Source: Symsagittifera roscoffensis (Eukaryota; Xenacoelomorpha; Acoela; Convolutidae). From it: a stretch of 64,000 nt of DNA. The notes beneath the pieces were generated by a model. It worked only from the letters and a program-made list of their open reading frames with translations. It was not told where the DNA came from and ran no database searches. The translations under genes were made by a program, and so were the position numbers. This document shows positions 44,020-54,800 of the stretch, piece after piece; within the stretch, counting starts at the first letter, position 1, and every line of letters begins with the position of its first letter. The stretch spans positions 45,143,629-45,207,628 of the forward strand of contig NC_087067.1 in the NCBI RefSeq assembly GCF_963678635.1, given 5' to 3'.

Positions 44020-44135
44020 ATTGAGTAGATCTATGTTTAGAGTTTATTTGGGATTTAGAAATTAAGTAAATCTACGTTTAGAGTCTATTTGGGATTTAGA
44101 AATTGAGTAAATCTATGTTTAGAGTTTATTTGGGA
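44020..44135. repeat. 41-bp tandem repeat, about 2.8 copies
   Basis: Units beginning ATTGAGTA or ATTAAGTA start at 44020, 44061 and 44102, so the period is 41 bp; each contains ATCTATGTTTAGAG and TTATTTGGGA. Confidence 0.85.
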
Positions 44136-44361
44136 CTATTACCAGCTACGATTGCGGAAACAGTGACAAAAAGAGACCATAGAACAGTTTCGGTTGTTCT
44201 TGGAGGGCTAACGACAAAACCCGGGAACTTTGCATCAGCGGTACAAATTAAGATGGAATCGATGAGAACGATATCAGGAGGATAGGGAAATAGTCGACAG
44301 CGCGGTCAGAATGGTAACATCAAATTGATGAAGTGAAATTGCAAAAAAGTTTTAAATTGCC

Positions 44362-44515
44362 CAGTGGCGTGCACAGAACTTTTTTTAGAGCAATGGGGGC
44401 GGTTTTTCGAAAAAATTTGAAACTTTTGCGGATACTTTTGTGGTCGATCAATTTGATTTTCCGAACTATCGGAAAATATTACAAGGACCTTGTTTTGCCA
44501 AAAAAAAATTGCGCC
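44362..44515 (+). mobile_element. hAT-like MITE remnant, left part, split by family 2 element
   Basis: It starts CAGTGGCGTGCACAG and includes GGTCGATCAATTTGATTTTC, which resembles the interior of the MITE at 54801-55203. Its continuation appears after the inserted element at 51514 (GCGCCGCAGGC), so the retroelement landed within it. Confidence 0.5.
44511..44515. other. 5-bp target-site duplication GCGCC (left)
   Basis: It matches GCGCC at 51514-51518 on the other side of the family 2 element. Confidence 0.85.
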
Positions 44516-44729
44516 TGATAAAATGTTACTTTGTTGTAGCTAATTCTAAGTTAAAACTATAAAAAGAATATGGAATTAAGATGAATTAGTCGGTAAGTTA
44601 AAACATTAAAACAATGAGAGATCATTCTCTCCGCCGGAGAGAATGACCAATGAAGGTCATAATAAAGTGACCAGTTAAATAAACTAATATGTTTTGCAGT
44701 AATTGCAAAACATGATGTAAATCACAACA
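44516..44729 (-). repeat. 3' LTR of family 2 element
   Basis: 214 bp, TG...CA on both strands. It contains two strong hairpins: CATTCTCTCCG/CGGAGAGAATG around one base and ATGTTTTGCA/TGCAAAACAT around a 5-nt loop. Confidence 0.95.
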
Positions 44730-45456
44730 TTCCCCTAAGCAGGAAAAATTTTTTAAATTACGAGTAAAATAAGCACCATAACTAACTAAGTCTGACTCCT
44801 TTCTCCCCCTTTAGGACTAGGAAAGAAAGAAATTAAGCGCTGTAATAAGGAATTGACATTAACTGGAGCGCCACTAAGTGGTTGAATTCGAAAACTAACT
44901 GAGAATTAATTATCCGGATTCCGACGGATATGAGATGAATTTTGAAAAAAAATTGAAGTATGGAGTAGATGTCGTCGAGTTTTGTGTGTGAAGTAATGCT
45001 TTTAGATACACCAACTGCCAGATTGCCGTAAGTTTTTCCTTTAAAGACTAGGAAAGAGAGGAAATCAAGCGCCATAAATAAGGAGATGACATTAAACAGA
45101 AGCGCCACTATATGATTAAATTCAAAACTAGAATTGTGAATTAATTATCCGGATTCCGACGGATATGAGCTGGGTTTAAAGAATTCGAGATGAAAAAAAA
45201 AATTATCACCAAGTTTTATGGGTGGAAATAACTGGTTTGAGTTATACCAACTAAAAGCAGGTCGAATTAGGGAAATTTAGAGCACCAATTTCTTTTGTTT
45301 TCCTTTTACTGACGGTTTATCCAAAGGATCGCTTATCCTTTTGGCAGCGTATCCGAAATTACTGAAGAACGTTTTGATCTCTGAGGTTAGCACCGATTAT
45401 AGGGTAGTATGAGCTCTTTGAAATGACAAGTGACTGGGATATGTATAACAAATTGT
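44730..45456 (-). other. 3' non-coding region of family 2 with tandem duplication and PPT
   Basis: A purine-rich tract (AGGGGAA on the minus strand, about 44730-44736) abuts the LTR. Two diverged direct copies, about 44824-44960 and 45055-45190, share GAATTAATTATCCGG and TCCGACGGATATGAG. Confidence 0.7.
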
Positions 45457-48400
45457 TTACAAAGATTTATAATCGTTTAAAAAGTTTTCGAGTTCCTTGT
45501 TGAAAAGTTCACTATCTAGATCAGAATGATCCCCAAAATTTTCCAGTTCCATCCTTAGTGATTCGTCCGTTGATGAGGTTGATATTTGGTTCGAAGATGA
45601 TGAACTTGAGTCAAGAACGATTAGCTCCACCGGAGTCGTCTTATTGTCTGACGTATGTGGTTCTTCAATTTCAATCACGATTGGATCGGTCGCCGAACCG
45701 GATGTTTCTTGTATGTTATCTACTGCGTCAATAAAATAACGTTTGCCATAAAATTTTGGTGGGCCTACATTTCTACCAGAACGACGGATGGTAGGGGTAA
45801 TTTTACCGGATTTAGTAGTAGGATCGGTAAGTACAGTGCACTCGTCGGATGAGTCGTTAATCTCGTAGACTGGGAAGTCTGTAACCGAGTTGTTGTCCGT
45901 TGGATTACACTCATCTTGTCCGTTTTGATGCTCCGAATTGTCGTTGTCCCCTCCCTGGGTCACCGTTTTCTGTTCCTCTGTACTAGGTGTTCTGCCGGCG
46001 GGTATTATGCTTATTGGACACTCATAAGGTTGTTCTCTAGGTTGTTCGCTGTTAGGGTCGATGTAGTTTTCTAAAACCTCAGATTTTATTTCGGGACGTG
46101 TTATAGCGGAATTATGATTATTTTTAATTGAGACATGAGGTGTATTTAGGTCTGAAATAAGGCGTTCCCTGGCTACGTCTCTACAAGGAAAACCGCCCGC
46201 TATCCATTCCCATTCGCTAGTGTCCGAAATATCCGAAGGAATTATCATGGATTCATCCGAAGCGAAGTAACCTGGGGGTGTTGTAGACTTCTTTGCGTGA
46301 TGTGTTTGTCTTCTGGTATGTTTGTGTGAAGACCCTGATACGTATGTCCTAGTTAGGTTGTCTGAAGTGGTCGGGTTCAACTGTCTTGCCGTTCTTCTGG
46401 TTGGCTTTCTTGATCTTGGTTTCCGTGATGGTCCTTTCTGTTTCTGACCTACTTCAACATTAGCATTAGGAAAATACGGGAATGAAATGTTTCCTTTAAA
46501 AGGTCTGATTTTGTTTGAGGTATAAATCGGAATCGCAATATCGGATTTTCGAATAATTTTTCCGTCGGATAACTTTACAGTCGAAGTAGAAGAATTTATA
46601 ATTCTTTTATTTAGTTCCTTATAGAAACAGTCTCGATTTATATTGCCGTTGGATTTCCGAAGGATTTTACCTTTGAATGGACTTTTGATTGGTAGTCTAT
46701 TGGCGATGATTTTCGAGGAAGAAGCATAGTCCGTGTCATAGCCTTTTTCGGTCGGGTTCTGGTTTTTCTTGGCTATCAAGTCGTCCTTGTAGCCGTCCTC
46801 TAGTCTGTCATCTGCATTCCAATCCTTAGCTCGTTCCTTAGACAGTATTGATTTCCCTTTGTCTAAAATTCCAAAGGAGGGTTTACCGGATGCTAATTGT
46901 TTCCAAATGGTATTTGGTTTTCTGTTATAGTGTATCTCGAAGGGTGAACATTTAATTTTTGATTGATAAGAAGAACGTAAATTCCAGATGATTTTTGAAA
47001 CGGCATTCTGTAGAGTGCTTTTATCATGTTCTTTTGAAATAGCCAGTAGTTTAATTTTCACGGTGTGTACTAATTTTTCGACCAATCCGTTGGAACGGTG
47101 GTCGCCTACTGTACAAAAGATTATTTTGATGTTGTTGGAATCGCAGAATGATTTGAAGTCTTGACAAGTGAAGCAAGTAGCGTGATCTACCCTTATAGAA
47201 TAAGGTATCCCGTGTAAGAATACGTATTCTTGTAAAAATTCTATGACTGTTTTTGAAGAAGTGGACGATGTAATTTTTGCCGACGGGAATTTAGAAAATC
47301 TGTCAATACAGAGTAAAATGTATTTCTTTGACCCCCAGTAAGAATCCAAAGGACCCGCGAAATCTAAATTTAGTTCTTCATTCGGTTCCGATAGTGGAGG
47401 AAGTTCACTAATTTGTGACTTAGGAATGACAGTTTTCAAATTCTTACCCGCCGATGTACATTCTGAACAATTTTTTCCGTGGAAGTAGATTTGCCTGTTA
47501 ATATGAGGCCACCAGATGTATTGAGCCAAGTATTTCATTCCAAATTGACCCGGGTGAGTTTCGTGTAAGGTCTTCATCATTGCGTTTTGTAGAGTAAATG
47601 GGATAACAAGTTTACCGTCCATATAAAGTAATCCGTCGGATTCATGCAGGTCTCGGGTAAAATGTTTGAAATACGGAGAATTTGCATTAATCTTCTCCAC
47701 CTTATTTTGAAGTGCTTTAACAATTGGGCTTAACATGGGATCATCTTCTGTCAAGAGAGCTACTAACTTGGCATTAAATAAGATATTTAAATCCAAGGGT
47801 CGATCCGGCAACTTCAAGTTTTCACGGTATTTTTTAACGAGATTAGCGTGGTCTGATAAAAGTTGAAAGTCTAAATCTACGGAAATACCGGAAGTGGTGG
47901 GATTAATTACAATATTCTTATTATTCATATTAACAGTATCTACAATTTTTTTATCTACAGGTGAATTAATTAAACTACAATTAGAGATTAAAAAATAAAG
48001 AAATGCGGAATTAGAAATTGAAATAATTAGAGTATTTGTATTCGAATAATCCGTTGGAATGCAATTTGAAGTACAAAATTCTGTTCTTTTGTGATTAAAT
48101 GAGCAAATTGGAAAAGACGAATTAATGAGTTTTAACACTGCTGCTATTAGGTAATTACGTAATAAAGCATAATCGGAATTTTCCAGATTAAAACCAATGG
48201 TTGAGCAGGTAGTTCTTAGTTTCTCCGGCGGATTTAATGATTTATTAATCTTATTAATGTTTGCTACTACGAATTCTTCGTCGTAGTGTGATATTGGAAG
48301 GGCATTTCCTGATGGGATTCTTGAAATAAGATCAGTAAAACCCATGTCTTTTCCTGCAATGTGTTTGATAGAGAAATTAAAAGGTAATAATCTGTCTACC

Positions 48401-49653
48401 CATCTTGTTAATCTACTGTGGTAGGTTTTATTCCCGTGATTTGGTGATAACGCGGATAATAAAGCTTTATGGTCGGTAATTACTTCGAAATCTGATCCGT
48501 AAAGATAGTTCTTATAATGTTCGACGGCCCATACAACCCCTAGAAGTTCGAGCTCGTTCGTAGAATATTTAGACTCGTGAGGGTTTAAAAAGCGCGAAGC
48601 GAATGAGGTTGTTTTCCAATCGTTCCCGTGGAGTTGTTCAAGCGAGGCCCCAAGTCCGTTATGAGAAGCGTCTGTTTTTACTCTAGTTTTACGTTTCACG
48701 TCGAAATGGGTATTCTCTGTTAGGTTTACGATTTCCTCTTTAATTTTTTCAAACGCTTTTGTATGGTCGTCGTTCCATTGGAATAATGATTTCTTATTTA
48801 AAAGTGGTCGAAGTGGACTTCCTAAGGATGCTAAGTTTGGGACAAATTTTATGTATTGGTTTGTAGAACCAAAAAACGAACGTAGTTCTTTCAAATTCTT
48901 CGGAATAGGTAAGTCTTTTATGGCTTTCGATTTGTCGAATAATGGGGTAATACCAGATTTAGAGATTTTGAATCCCAACCATTCTATTTCTTTTTGAAAG
49001 AATTTACATTTTGACCATTTCACCGCGAAATTATATTCGTCGAGAGTTGATAAAATTTTTAACACGATATTCTTGTGCTCTAAGAAGGATCCTTTGGAAG
49101 CGATTAAAATGTCATCCAAATAACAATTGGTAAATGTGATTGAACCTAATGTAGAGTCCATTACTCTTTGAAATTCGTTAGGCATATCCCCTAAGCCGTA
49201 AAAACCAGTTAAAAATTGGTAAGTACCCGTAATGTCGCCACCCACGATACTGAAGTTATATTGGTTACTAGTGAATTTATCTAATGCTAATTGACTGTAC
49301 GCGTTTTTCAGGTCTAAGTTTGTAAACCACACTTCTCCAACGGAATCATTAGTAATTTGTGCCGCGACATTGTCTACCAGTTCGTGGATGTTTGGCATTT
49401 GATATTTGTTCTTGTAAATCTGTTTGTTTATGAACTTGGAGTCTAAGGCTAATTTGATGGATTTATCTTTTTTACAAGTAATGACTATTGGACTAATGAA
49501 TCTGTCTTCGTCGCAGTTTTCTAGTTTTTTGATATGTCCTTCCGCCTTTAGTCTATTTAATTCAGACTTTACCGCGTCCAGTAAATGAAGGGGAACTCGT
49601 CTTCCCTTTAGTTGGATTGGTTTTAAGGGTTCGTGAAAATGGGTGATTTTCAT
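45457..49653 (-). CDS. pol: Pol (RT-RNase H-integrase) of family 2
   Basis: From the first ATG this is 1398 aa. The open frame extends 33 codons upstream to a single UGA (49753-49755) that ends Gag-PR, in the same frame. Approximate residues: RT with YLDDILIAS near 177; RNase H near 326 (KTDASHNGLG); integrase zinc finger 695-735 (HETHPGQFG, CSECTSAGK); catalytic residues in NLDFAGPLD (about 766), VDHATCFTC (about 820, unlike the usual DNG motif) and NGLVEKL (about 862); a long basic then acidic tail to 1398. It copies and integrates the element. Pol is probably made by UGA readthrough, not from its own ATG. Confidence 0.9.
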   Translation of the reverse strand: MKITHFHEPLKPIQLKGRRVPLHLLDAVKSELNRLKAEGHIKKLENCDEDRFISPIVITCKKDKSIKLALDSKFINKQIYKNKYQMPNIHELVDNVAAQITNDSVGEVWFTNLDLKNAYSQLALDKFTSNQYNFSIVGGDITGTYQFLTGFYGLGDMPNEFQRVMDSTLGSITFTNCYLDDILIASKGSFLEHKNIVLKILSTLDEYNFAVKWSKCKFFQKEIEWLGFKISKSGITPLFDKSKAIKDLPIPKNLKELRSFFGSTNQYIKFVPNLASLGSPLRPLLNKKSLFQWNDDHTKAFEKIKEEIVNLTENTHFDVKRKTRVKTDASHNGLGASLEQLHGNDWKTTSFASRFLNPHESKYSTNELELLGVVWAVEHYKNYLYGSDFEVITDHKALLSALSPNHGNKTYHSRLTRWVDRLLPFNFSIKHIAGKDMGFTDLISRIPSGNALPISHYDEEFVVANINKINKSLNPPEKLRTTCSTIGFNLENSDYALLRNYLIAAVLKLINSSFPICSFNHKRTEFCTSNCIPTDYSNTNTLIISISNSAFLYFLISNCSLINSPVDKKIVDTVNMNNKNIVINPTTSGISVDLDFQLLSDHANLVKKYRENLKLPDRPLDLNILFNAKLVALLTEDDPMLSPIVKALQNKVEKINANSPYFKHFTRDLHESDGLLYMDGKLVIPFTLQNAMMKTLHETHPGQFGMKYLAQYIWWPHINRQIYFHGKNCSECTSAGKNLKTVIPKSQISELPPLSEPNEELNLDFAGPLDSYWGSKKYILLCIDRFSKFPSAKITSSTSSKTVIEFLQEYVFLHGIPYSIRVDHATCFTCQDFKSFCDSNNIKIIFCTVGDHRSNGLVEKLVHTVKIKLLAISKEHDKSTLQNAVSKIIWNLRSSYQSKIKCSPFEIHYNRKPNTIWKQLASGKPSFGILDKGKSILSKERAKDWNADDRLEDGYKDDLIAKKNQNPTEKGYDTDYASSSKIIANRLPIKSPFKGKILRKSNGNINRDCFYKELNKRIINSSTSTVKLSDGKIIRKSDIAIPIYTSNKIRPFKGNISFPYFPNANVEVGQKQKGPSRKPRSRKPTRRTARQLNPTTSDNLTRTYVSGSSHKHTRRQTHHAKKSTTPPGYFASDESMIIPSDISDTSEWEWIAGGFPCRDVARERLISDLNTPHVSIKNNHNSAITRPEIKSEVLENYIDPNSEQPREQPYECPISIIPAGRTPSTEEQKTVTQGGDNDNSEHQNGQDECNPTDNNSVTDFPVYEINDSSDECTVLTDPTTKSGKITPTIRRSGRNVGPPKFYGKRYFIDAVDNIQETSGSATDPIVIEIEEPHTSDNKTTPVELIVLDSSSSSSNQISTSSTDESLRMELENFGDHSDLDSELFNKELENFLNDYKSL

Positions 49654-49752
49654 TTGATTCTTTATTTTTCCAATCCGAAGGAATAAATTTTTGAAAGATT
49701 TTGTTATATTTAAAATTTCCCTATCCTGGTTTGATTGAGAGATGGAATTTAT

Positions 49753-51300
49753 TCACTTACACTGTTTGTTAGTCTGGAAATGTGGAAAGTGTTTCTGAGA
49801 GACTTCTATCCCCACTTTTGGAAGGTTGTCATTCCCTAGGATATTTCTCTCGTGTCCCTCGGTTAAGAAGAATTGACAATCGTTGTCTGACCAGCCGTTT
49901 GAAAATATCGGAAGCTTCACCTTTCCAGTAATGTTTATGGCATTATCTGTGAATCCACAGTATAGGTCTCTAGTTGATTTATCCACTGGATAGATTTTCA
50001 AGTAAGGGTCTCGTAATTTTAATTCGTGAAGTACGTTTTTCTTAAGGAAGCTCGCCGGGCTTGCTGAATCCACTTGAATGTTTAAAATTACTTGGTTTTC
50101 TTTTCCGAGTCCAATGTTCAATAATTTCTTTAATTCTTTTCCATCGTTATCGAAAATCGTAGTTACATTTAGTACAGAATAATCGTCATTTTCACTTTGT
50201 CTAGATTCTGACCATGCGTTTATTACACCACAACATTCTCTATCGATGAGGTCAGTATTTACATCCGGAATATCCGACGGATTAAAATCTGTGTTATCTA
50301 CAATTTGGGTATTTACAATGTTTACATTTTTGCGACGAGATTTACAAAGTCTAGTGAAATGTCCTTTGAATTTACAAGAAGTACAAGTCGTGTCCTTTGC
50401 TGGGCAAACTGCTAAATGACCTTTCGAGAATACACCGCCGCACTTCATACAGTTGTTACTCTTTTCGATGTTAAGGGTTGGTTCTCTTTTGACGTTAAAG
50501 TGGTTACTTGGTCTGTGTACGGATGATCCGTTGGATTTAAAATTATTTGTTAATTTCAGGTGGTTTAAAATTCCTTTTTCATCTATGAGTGCAACATTTA
50601 GTGCTTCGCGTGGAGGGAGGGTTCCTGTTAACAATTTCCTTTGAATGTCGTAGTTTTTCATATTATTTATGAAAATGTCTCTTATCCACTCTTCTTCTCC
50701 TGCGGATATGTCGCACTTTTTGGCCATTTCGGCTAAGGCACCCCAAAATTGTTCGAGGGATTCTCTTTCTCGTTGCTTTCTATTTAATAGTTTATGTCGT
50801 TCAAATGTGACATTTGTTTTTCTTACGAATGCAATCGCTAAGAACTCCCAGAATTCCTTAAAAGAAATTTGCAGAACTTTCACCTTGGTAAATTTTTGTC
50901 CAAAGATCCTTTTTCCTTCATTACCCAGTGCCAGATATAAAACCGAACGTAATTTCTTGTCTGCTTCTTCTATTCGCATTCCGTTGAATTTCTTGGTTTC
51001 AGTTTTTATCGAAGCAGTTTCTTCTTCGTCATACCGTCTTTGCTCTTGAGTGTTTCTTTCTAATCTGGAGCGTCTTTGGGCATCTGTTTCACCGTCTGTC
51101 GGGTTTTCCAAATTTGGAGGTAATGGGTGTTGTCTCTCCGACGGATTGAATAGATTTTCTATGTCAATGTTTTCCTTAGCAATGATAGCTAATTGAAACA
51201 GATCGCTCCAGTCTTCCCATGGAATGGGAGGGTCTACCGTATGGTTTTGCCAAAAAGGAGGTATTCCTCTCACGTTAGATTCGTTAGTTGACTGCGCCAT
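49753..51300 (-). CDS. gag-pr: Gag-protease (515 aa) of family 2
   Basis: The start ATG is formed by the last A of the 5' LTR and the TG of the primer site, so the first codons (MAQST) are the primer-binding sequence. Gag region about 1-260; two zinc knuckles about 285-325, the second of CX2CX4HX4C type (CTSCKFKGHFTRLC); an aspartic protease follows (VDSASPASFL near 405 in place of the usual DSGA, and HERNILGND near 485). It ends at TGA 49753-49755. The protein forms particles and processes the polyprotein. Confidence 0.9.
   Translation of the reverse strand: MAQSTNESNVRGIPPFWQNHTVDPPIPWEDWSDLFQLAIIAKENIDIENLFNPSERQHPLPPNLENPTDGETDAQRRSRLERNTQEQRRYDEEETASIKTETKKFNGMRIEEADKKLRSVLYLALGNEGKRIFGQKFTKVKVLQISFKEFWEFLAIAFVRKTNVTFERHKLLNRKQRERESLEQFWGALAEMAKKCDISAGEEEWIRDIFINNMKNYDIQRKLLTGTLPPREALNVALIDEKGILNHLKLTNNFKSNGSSVHRPSNHFNVKREPTLNIEKSNNCMKCGGVFSKGHLAVCPAKDTTCTSCKFKGHFTRLCKSRRKNVNIVNTQIVDNTDFNPSDIPDVNTDLIDRECCGVINAWSESRQSENDDYSVLNVTTIFDNDGKELKKLLNIGLGKENQVILNIQVDSASPASFLKKNVLHELKLRDPYLKIYPVDKSTRDLYCGFTDNAINITGKVKLPIFSNGWSDNDCQFFLTEGHERNILGNDNLPKVGIEVSQKHFPHFQTNKQCK
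51281..51299 (-). promoter_or_regulatory. Primer binding site, tRNA-Ser-like, overlapping gag start
   Basis: Directly after the 5' LTR the minus strand reads TGGCGCAGTCAAC. TGGCGCAGTC is the core of tRNA-Ser primer sites in Drosophila 17.6/297-type elements. There is no spacer between LTR and PBS. Confidence 0.7.
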
Positions 51301-51513
51301 GATAAAATGTTACTTTGTTGTAGCTAATTCTAAGTTAAAACTATAAAAAGAATATGGAATTAACATGAATTAGTCGGTAAGTTAAAACATTAAAACAATG
51401 AGAGATCATTCTCTCCGCCGGAGAGAATGACCAATGAAGGTCATAATAAAGTGACCAGTTAAATAAACTAATATGTTTTGCAGTAATTGCAAAACATGAT
51501 GTAAATCACAACA
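51300..51513 (-). repeat. 5' LTR of family 2 element
   Basis: 214 bp, same as 44516-44729 apart from one C/G difference (near 51364). It should hold the promoter. Confidence 0.95.
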
Positions 51514-51518
51514 GCGCC

Positions 51519-53523
51519 GCAGGCAAAATTTCTTAAGTTTATTTGCCTTATCTCGGCGGGAGTCAATTTTTTTGTCACTGTAATTTGATTGCTTTCTATA
51601 GGTTGACCGTTTGGTAGAAAACAGAAGTCGAGTCAGATGAACTGTTTTGAACACAGTCACAAAAGTGACGAATGGGATGGGACAAAAGAGGAAAACAGTA
51701 AGCAGAAACTTTTACCAATGATTATCTCCCGCCCCAAATTTTTGCCCGACCTAACCAGCTTGTTAAACGGTAACACAGGATGGAGTCTCACGGGAAACGA
51801 CTGTTCGTAGTTATTATAATTTCAACCAATCCAAGTAGTCAGTAAGTCACTTAACCAAATACTCATCAAGATAAGCTGAAGAAAGCCGGGACACTTCAAA
51901 AGTGCTTGCACGGGTAAGAAAAGCGCAATACAAAGACAAACAGTACAATCAATCCACAGACAGGATGATAATTTTCGGGATCTGGGTACGACGACAAACT
52001 TTTTTTTAGCAATATGGTAAATCCCAGTGCATGGCGAAATCCACTGGTTCGCGGCAGCATTTTTTTTGTCGTCGCAAATCTTGATGGGTTTTAAACACAA
52101 ATTAAAAGTAAGATTTTAGTCTGGATAGGTGAATCGAAAAAACTGCAAACAATCATCGAAGTTTTTGACTAGCATTTTTTTGCCCCTTTTATTCTATTGC
52201 TTTGTTAAAAATCAACTATAGTGAATAATTGGTGGACGAAGCTGAGCAGATCATAATTACGGGTATTGCGCAAACATCCGATATGTCAAACACCCAAAAA
52301 CCAAAAAGTGCTGCAACCATCCAAAAATCAACTAGGGCAAGCATCCGATATTTTTAAAAAGTAGGGCAAACATCCGATTTGTACTGTTCGCTTAAAAGAT
52401 GCTGTTTTGGCCAATTTTAAATTACAAACCACAGCAAATTTACCCAACTTTGAACGACGAGTTGAACGATAAAAATTTCATAACTAATGTTTTAAGCTCT
52501 TTGTTTGGTTGTTTTGGTTTTCATATAAAGATATCATGGTACAAACAACTTCTGCTGCTTTGTTTAGTAATAAAACACAAGGGGAGGGTTCTCATGCTGG
52601 AGACCGAACGCTTGAAAAATTTCACCCATTAAAAATCGCTAGGCGTTCCTATTGGCTAAATGCCTTTCTCACAAAATCAAAGTCAATATTAACAGGAAGT
52701 GTATGAAATCAGTGGAAAATAATCAAAAATGTTACAAAATTGCGGGTTACAACCGCAATAATATTCAGAGAAACATCAAGGTTTATGAGTTCAAGTTCAT
52801 AAGAAACTTTCAGTCTTGAAAACTCATCTGCTTATTATCTAATCGGTTACTGTTAACGCTAATGGCCTGGATTTATTTTCTTACTCTGAGACTTTCGCGA
52901 TTTACTTTGAGGTTTTGAATACTCAATTCTAATTGACTGGAAGCAAGCTAAAATTAATTTCAAGCATTTGGTCCCTCAAGCCTGAGGGAAGCCACCAAAA
53001 TGGTGGCCAGTCAATAATCAGAATGGTCTAAGAGCAGAATGGGTCCAAGAGCAAAAAAAAACAAAAAAATATCAATTTTACAAACTAATTGGTAAATTAG
53101 GTATGAGAATTGTCAAAATTATCAAAGAAACGAATATTTTATGCACAATTTGAGTAGCTTAATTAAGATTTTTAACAAAATCTAATCAAAAACTAAATGA
53201 AAGTATTCAATTTATGCATAACGTATTCTTATGAATTTTTAAAAAAAGTTTAATCAAAAACCTTAATGAAATTAATCAATTTATGCATAAATTACTCGTT
53301 TTCTTGGTATTTTTGACAATGCTAATAATTGTTTTATCAATAAGCCTGTATAAACCAATAAAAGTCAAAATTTTTCCGTTTTTCTGCTTGGGCTCATCCT
53401 GCACTTGGACCATTTAACACTTAATACGCTACTATTTTAGAACTCATTTGTTTGCTATATTGTAAGCGGCTAAATAGATTCTCTCATGTTTTTGAAATTT
53501 TTACGTCATTTTATTACGATACT
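51519..53523. other. Intergenic DNA, mostly unassigned
   Basis: The left end is the distal part of the split MITE. GCAAACATCCGATAT-type strings recur at 52267-52385 and in inverted form near 54075. A diverged direct duplication sits around 53190-53290 (ATTTATGCATAA). No gene is seen. Confidence 0.4.
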
Positions 53524-54051
53524 GTTCCAAGTTTCGTAACGAAAATAACGGAATATTTGTGCTCGGGTGGGTTTTTTTTTCTTCAGACTAATTTCGACTT
53601 TTTAACTAACCGTTTTTGACAATATTTTTATATCCTTCAAAAACTATTGTGGTCTTGAGCTCAAATTTGAAAATATGTTTCACCTGTGATCATTTTTCGG
53701 AAAATTATGGGGTTTGAAGATTGTCATTTTGGCCAATTTGAGACAATTAACGCGCGATATATTTCGCGCAATGAACGCGTAAGCGGAGATTTAATCCGTC
53801 TTAGAAATCGTTCCAAGTTGGTTGAGGGAAGCTTATATGCCATAACTTATTTGTTAATAGGCGCGATATCTATTCTTTAGTACTTAATGTGACGTGTGGG
53901 AAGATGTTTTCCTAAAAAAAATCCTAATTTTTTTTTTAAATTTATTTATTTTATTTTATTACATTTAAATTTTTCATGTTATTACTGCTTCATAGACTTT
54001 AAAAGGCAGTCGGAACATTCAGGGCTTCGCCTTGTTACGAGCAGTCTTGTT
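53524..54051 (+). mobile_element. Helentron/HINE-like element, copy 2
   Basis: GTTCCAAGTTTCGTAACGAA at the start, TTTGTGCTCGGG and GCGTAAGCGGAG inside, then GTCGGAAC, the AGGGCttcGCC(C/T)T hairpin and GTCTTGTT at the end. It is full length but diverged. Confidence 0.65.
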
Positions 54052-54800
54052 GTCATATAAGTTAGGATGTTTGAAATATCGGATGTTTACCCCAGACCCC
54101 ATAATTACAGACCTTCTAACTACAACCCTTTTGATATAGCTGCGAACCAGGTTTAAGGTAACAAACAATTACGCAAACATATACCACAGAAGTATATTTT
54201 GAATGGATAAGAGTATTTTTGACAAAAAAGGGTCTTCAAAACCTTAAATTACTTTTCATGATGAAACATTCTCCAATAGTCTGAGCTATATGCAGTAAAT
54301 TCGATGCACTATGCTTTTAAATTTTGCATCATGAAAAACGCCGAAGTTTTCAATGATTAAAATGAAAAAAAAAATGAAGTTTTCAATGATTAGATTAGAG
54401 TCCAATATAATGAGTGAGAAATAAAGATATTTTTTAAATTTTTTATTGAACAGCATACATGATAGTTGCTTCATCACGCTCCCGCCATTTTATGATTTGC
54501 CTATACAAACTGAGGCGAGTTTCCAATTGAACATCGAAAAAAAATTTATCATACAAAATTGCTATCAAAACGTTCGTCTCTATTTTATCGTATTTCAATC
54601 TCAATTTGTTGACTTATTTAAAAATTTGGTTTAAATCCTGGGTTGACCTCCAAAAACCAAAACATGATTTTAATTCATGTTATCAGTAGCGGATTTTTCT
54701 GATTGGACGCGCGCTCAGGAATTGACGCATCACCGCCACCAGAGCCCGTCTTTTCACTACTTCTTTTATAATATCCATATATGGGCTTTAACATTATAGC
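54052..54800. other. Intergenic, unassigned
   Basis: No gene is seen; short ORFs lack motifs. Confidence 0.3.

Larger units (their letters stand above)
44516..51513 (-). mobile_element. Family 2 Ty3-like LTR retrotransposon, complete
   Basis: The 6998-bp element has 214-bp LTRs, a 5-bp duplication (GCGCC) and gag-PR and pol in the same frame with one UGA between. The two LTRs differ at one visible base, which means recent insertion. A purine tract (AGGGGAA) precedes the 3' LTR. It was inserted into an older MITE. A decayed relative lies at about 17900-22500. Confidence 0.95.

Noticed and set aside
49651-49653. Pol of family 2 as an independent ORF with its own ATG
   Set aside because: The upstream 33 codons are open in the same frame up to the Gag-PR UGA, so readthrough explains the layout better, though it is not proven.
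45655-51049. Plus-strand ORFs of 63-126 codons inside family 2
   Set aside because: Antisense of gag and pol.
53686-53880. 64-codon ORF within a HINE-like copy (also 39901-40083)
   Set aside because: Not conserved as a frame among the copies; the element is non-coding.
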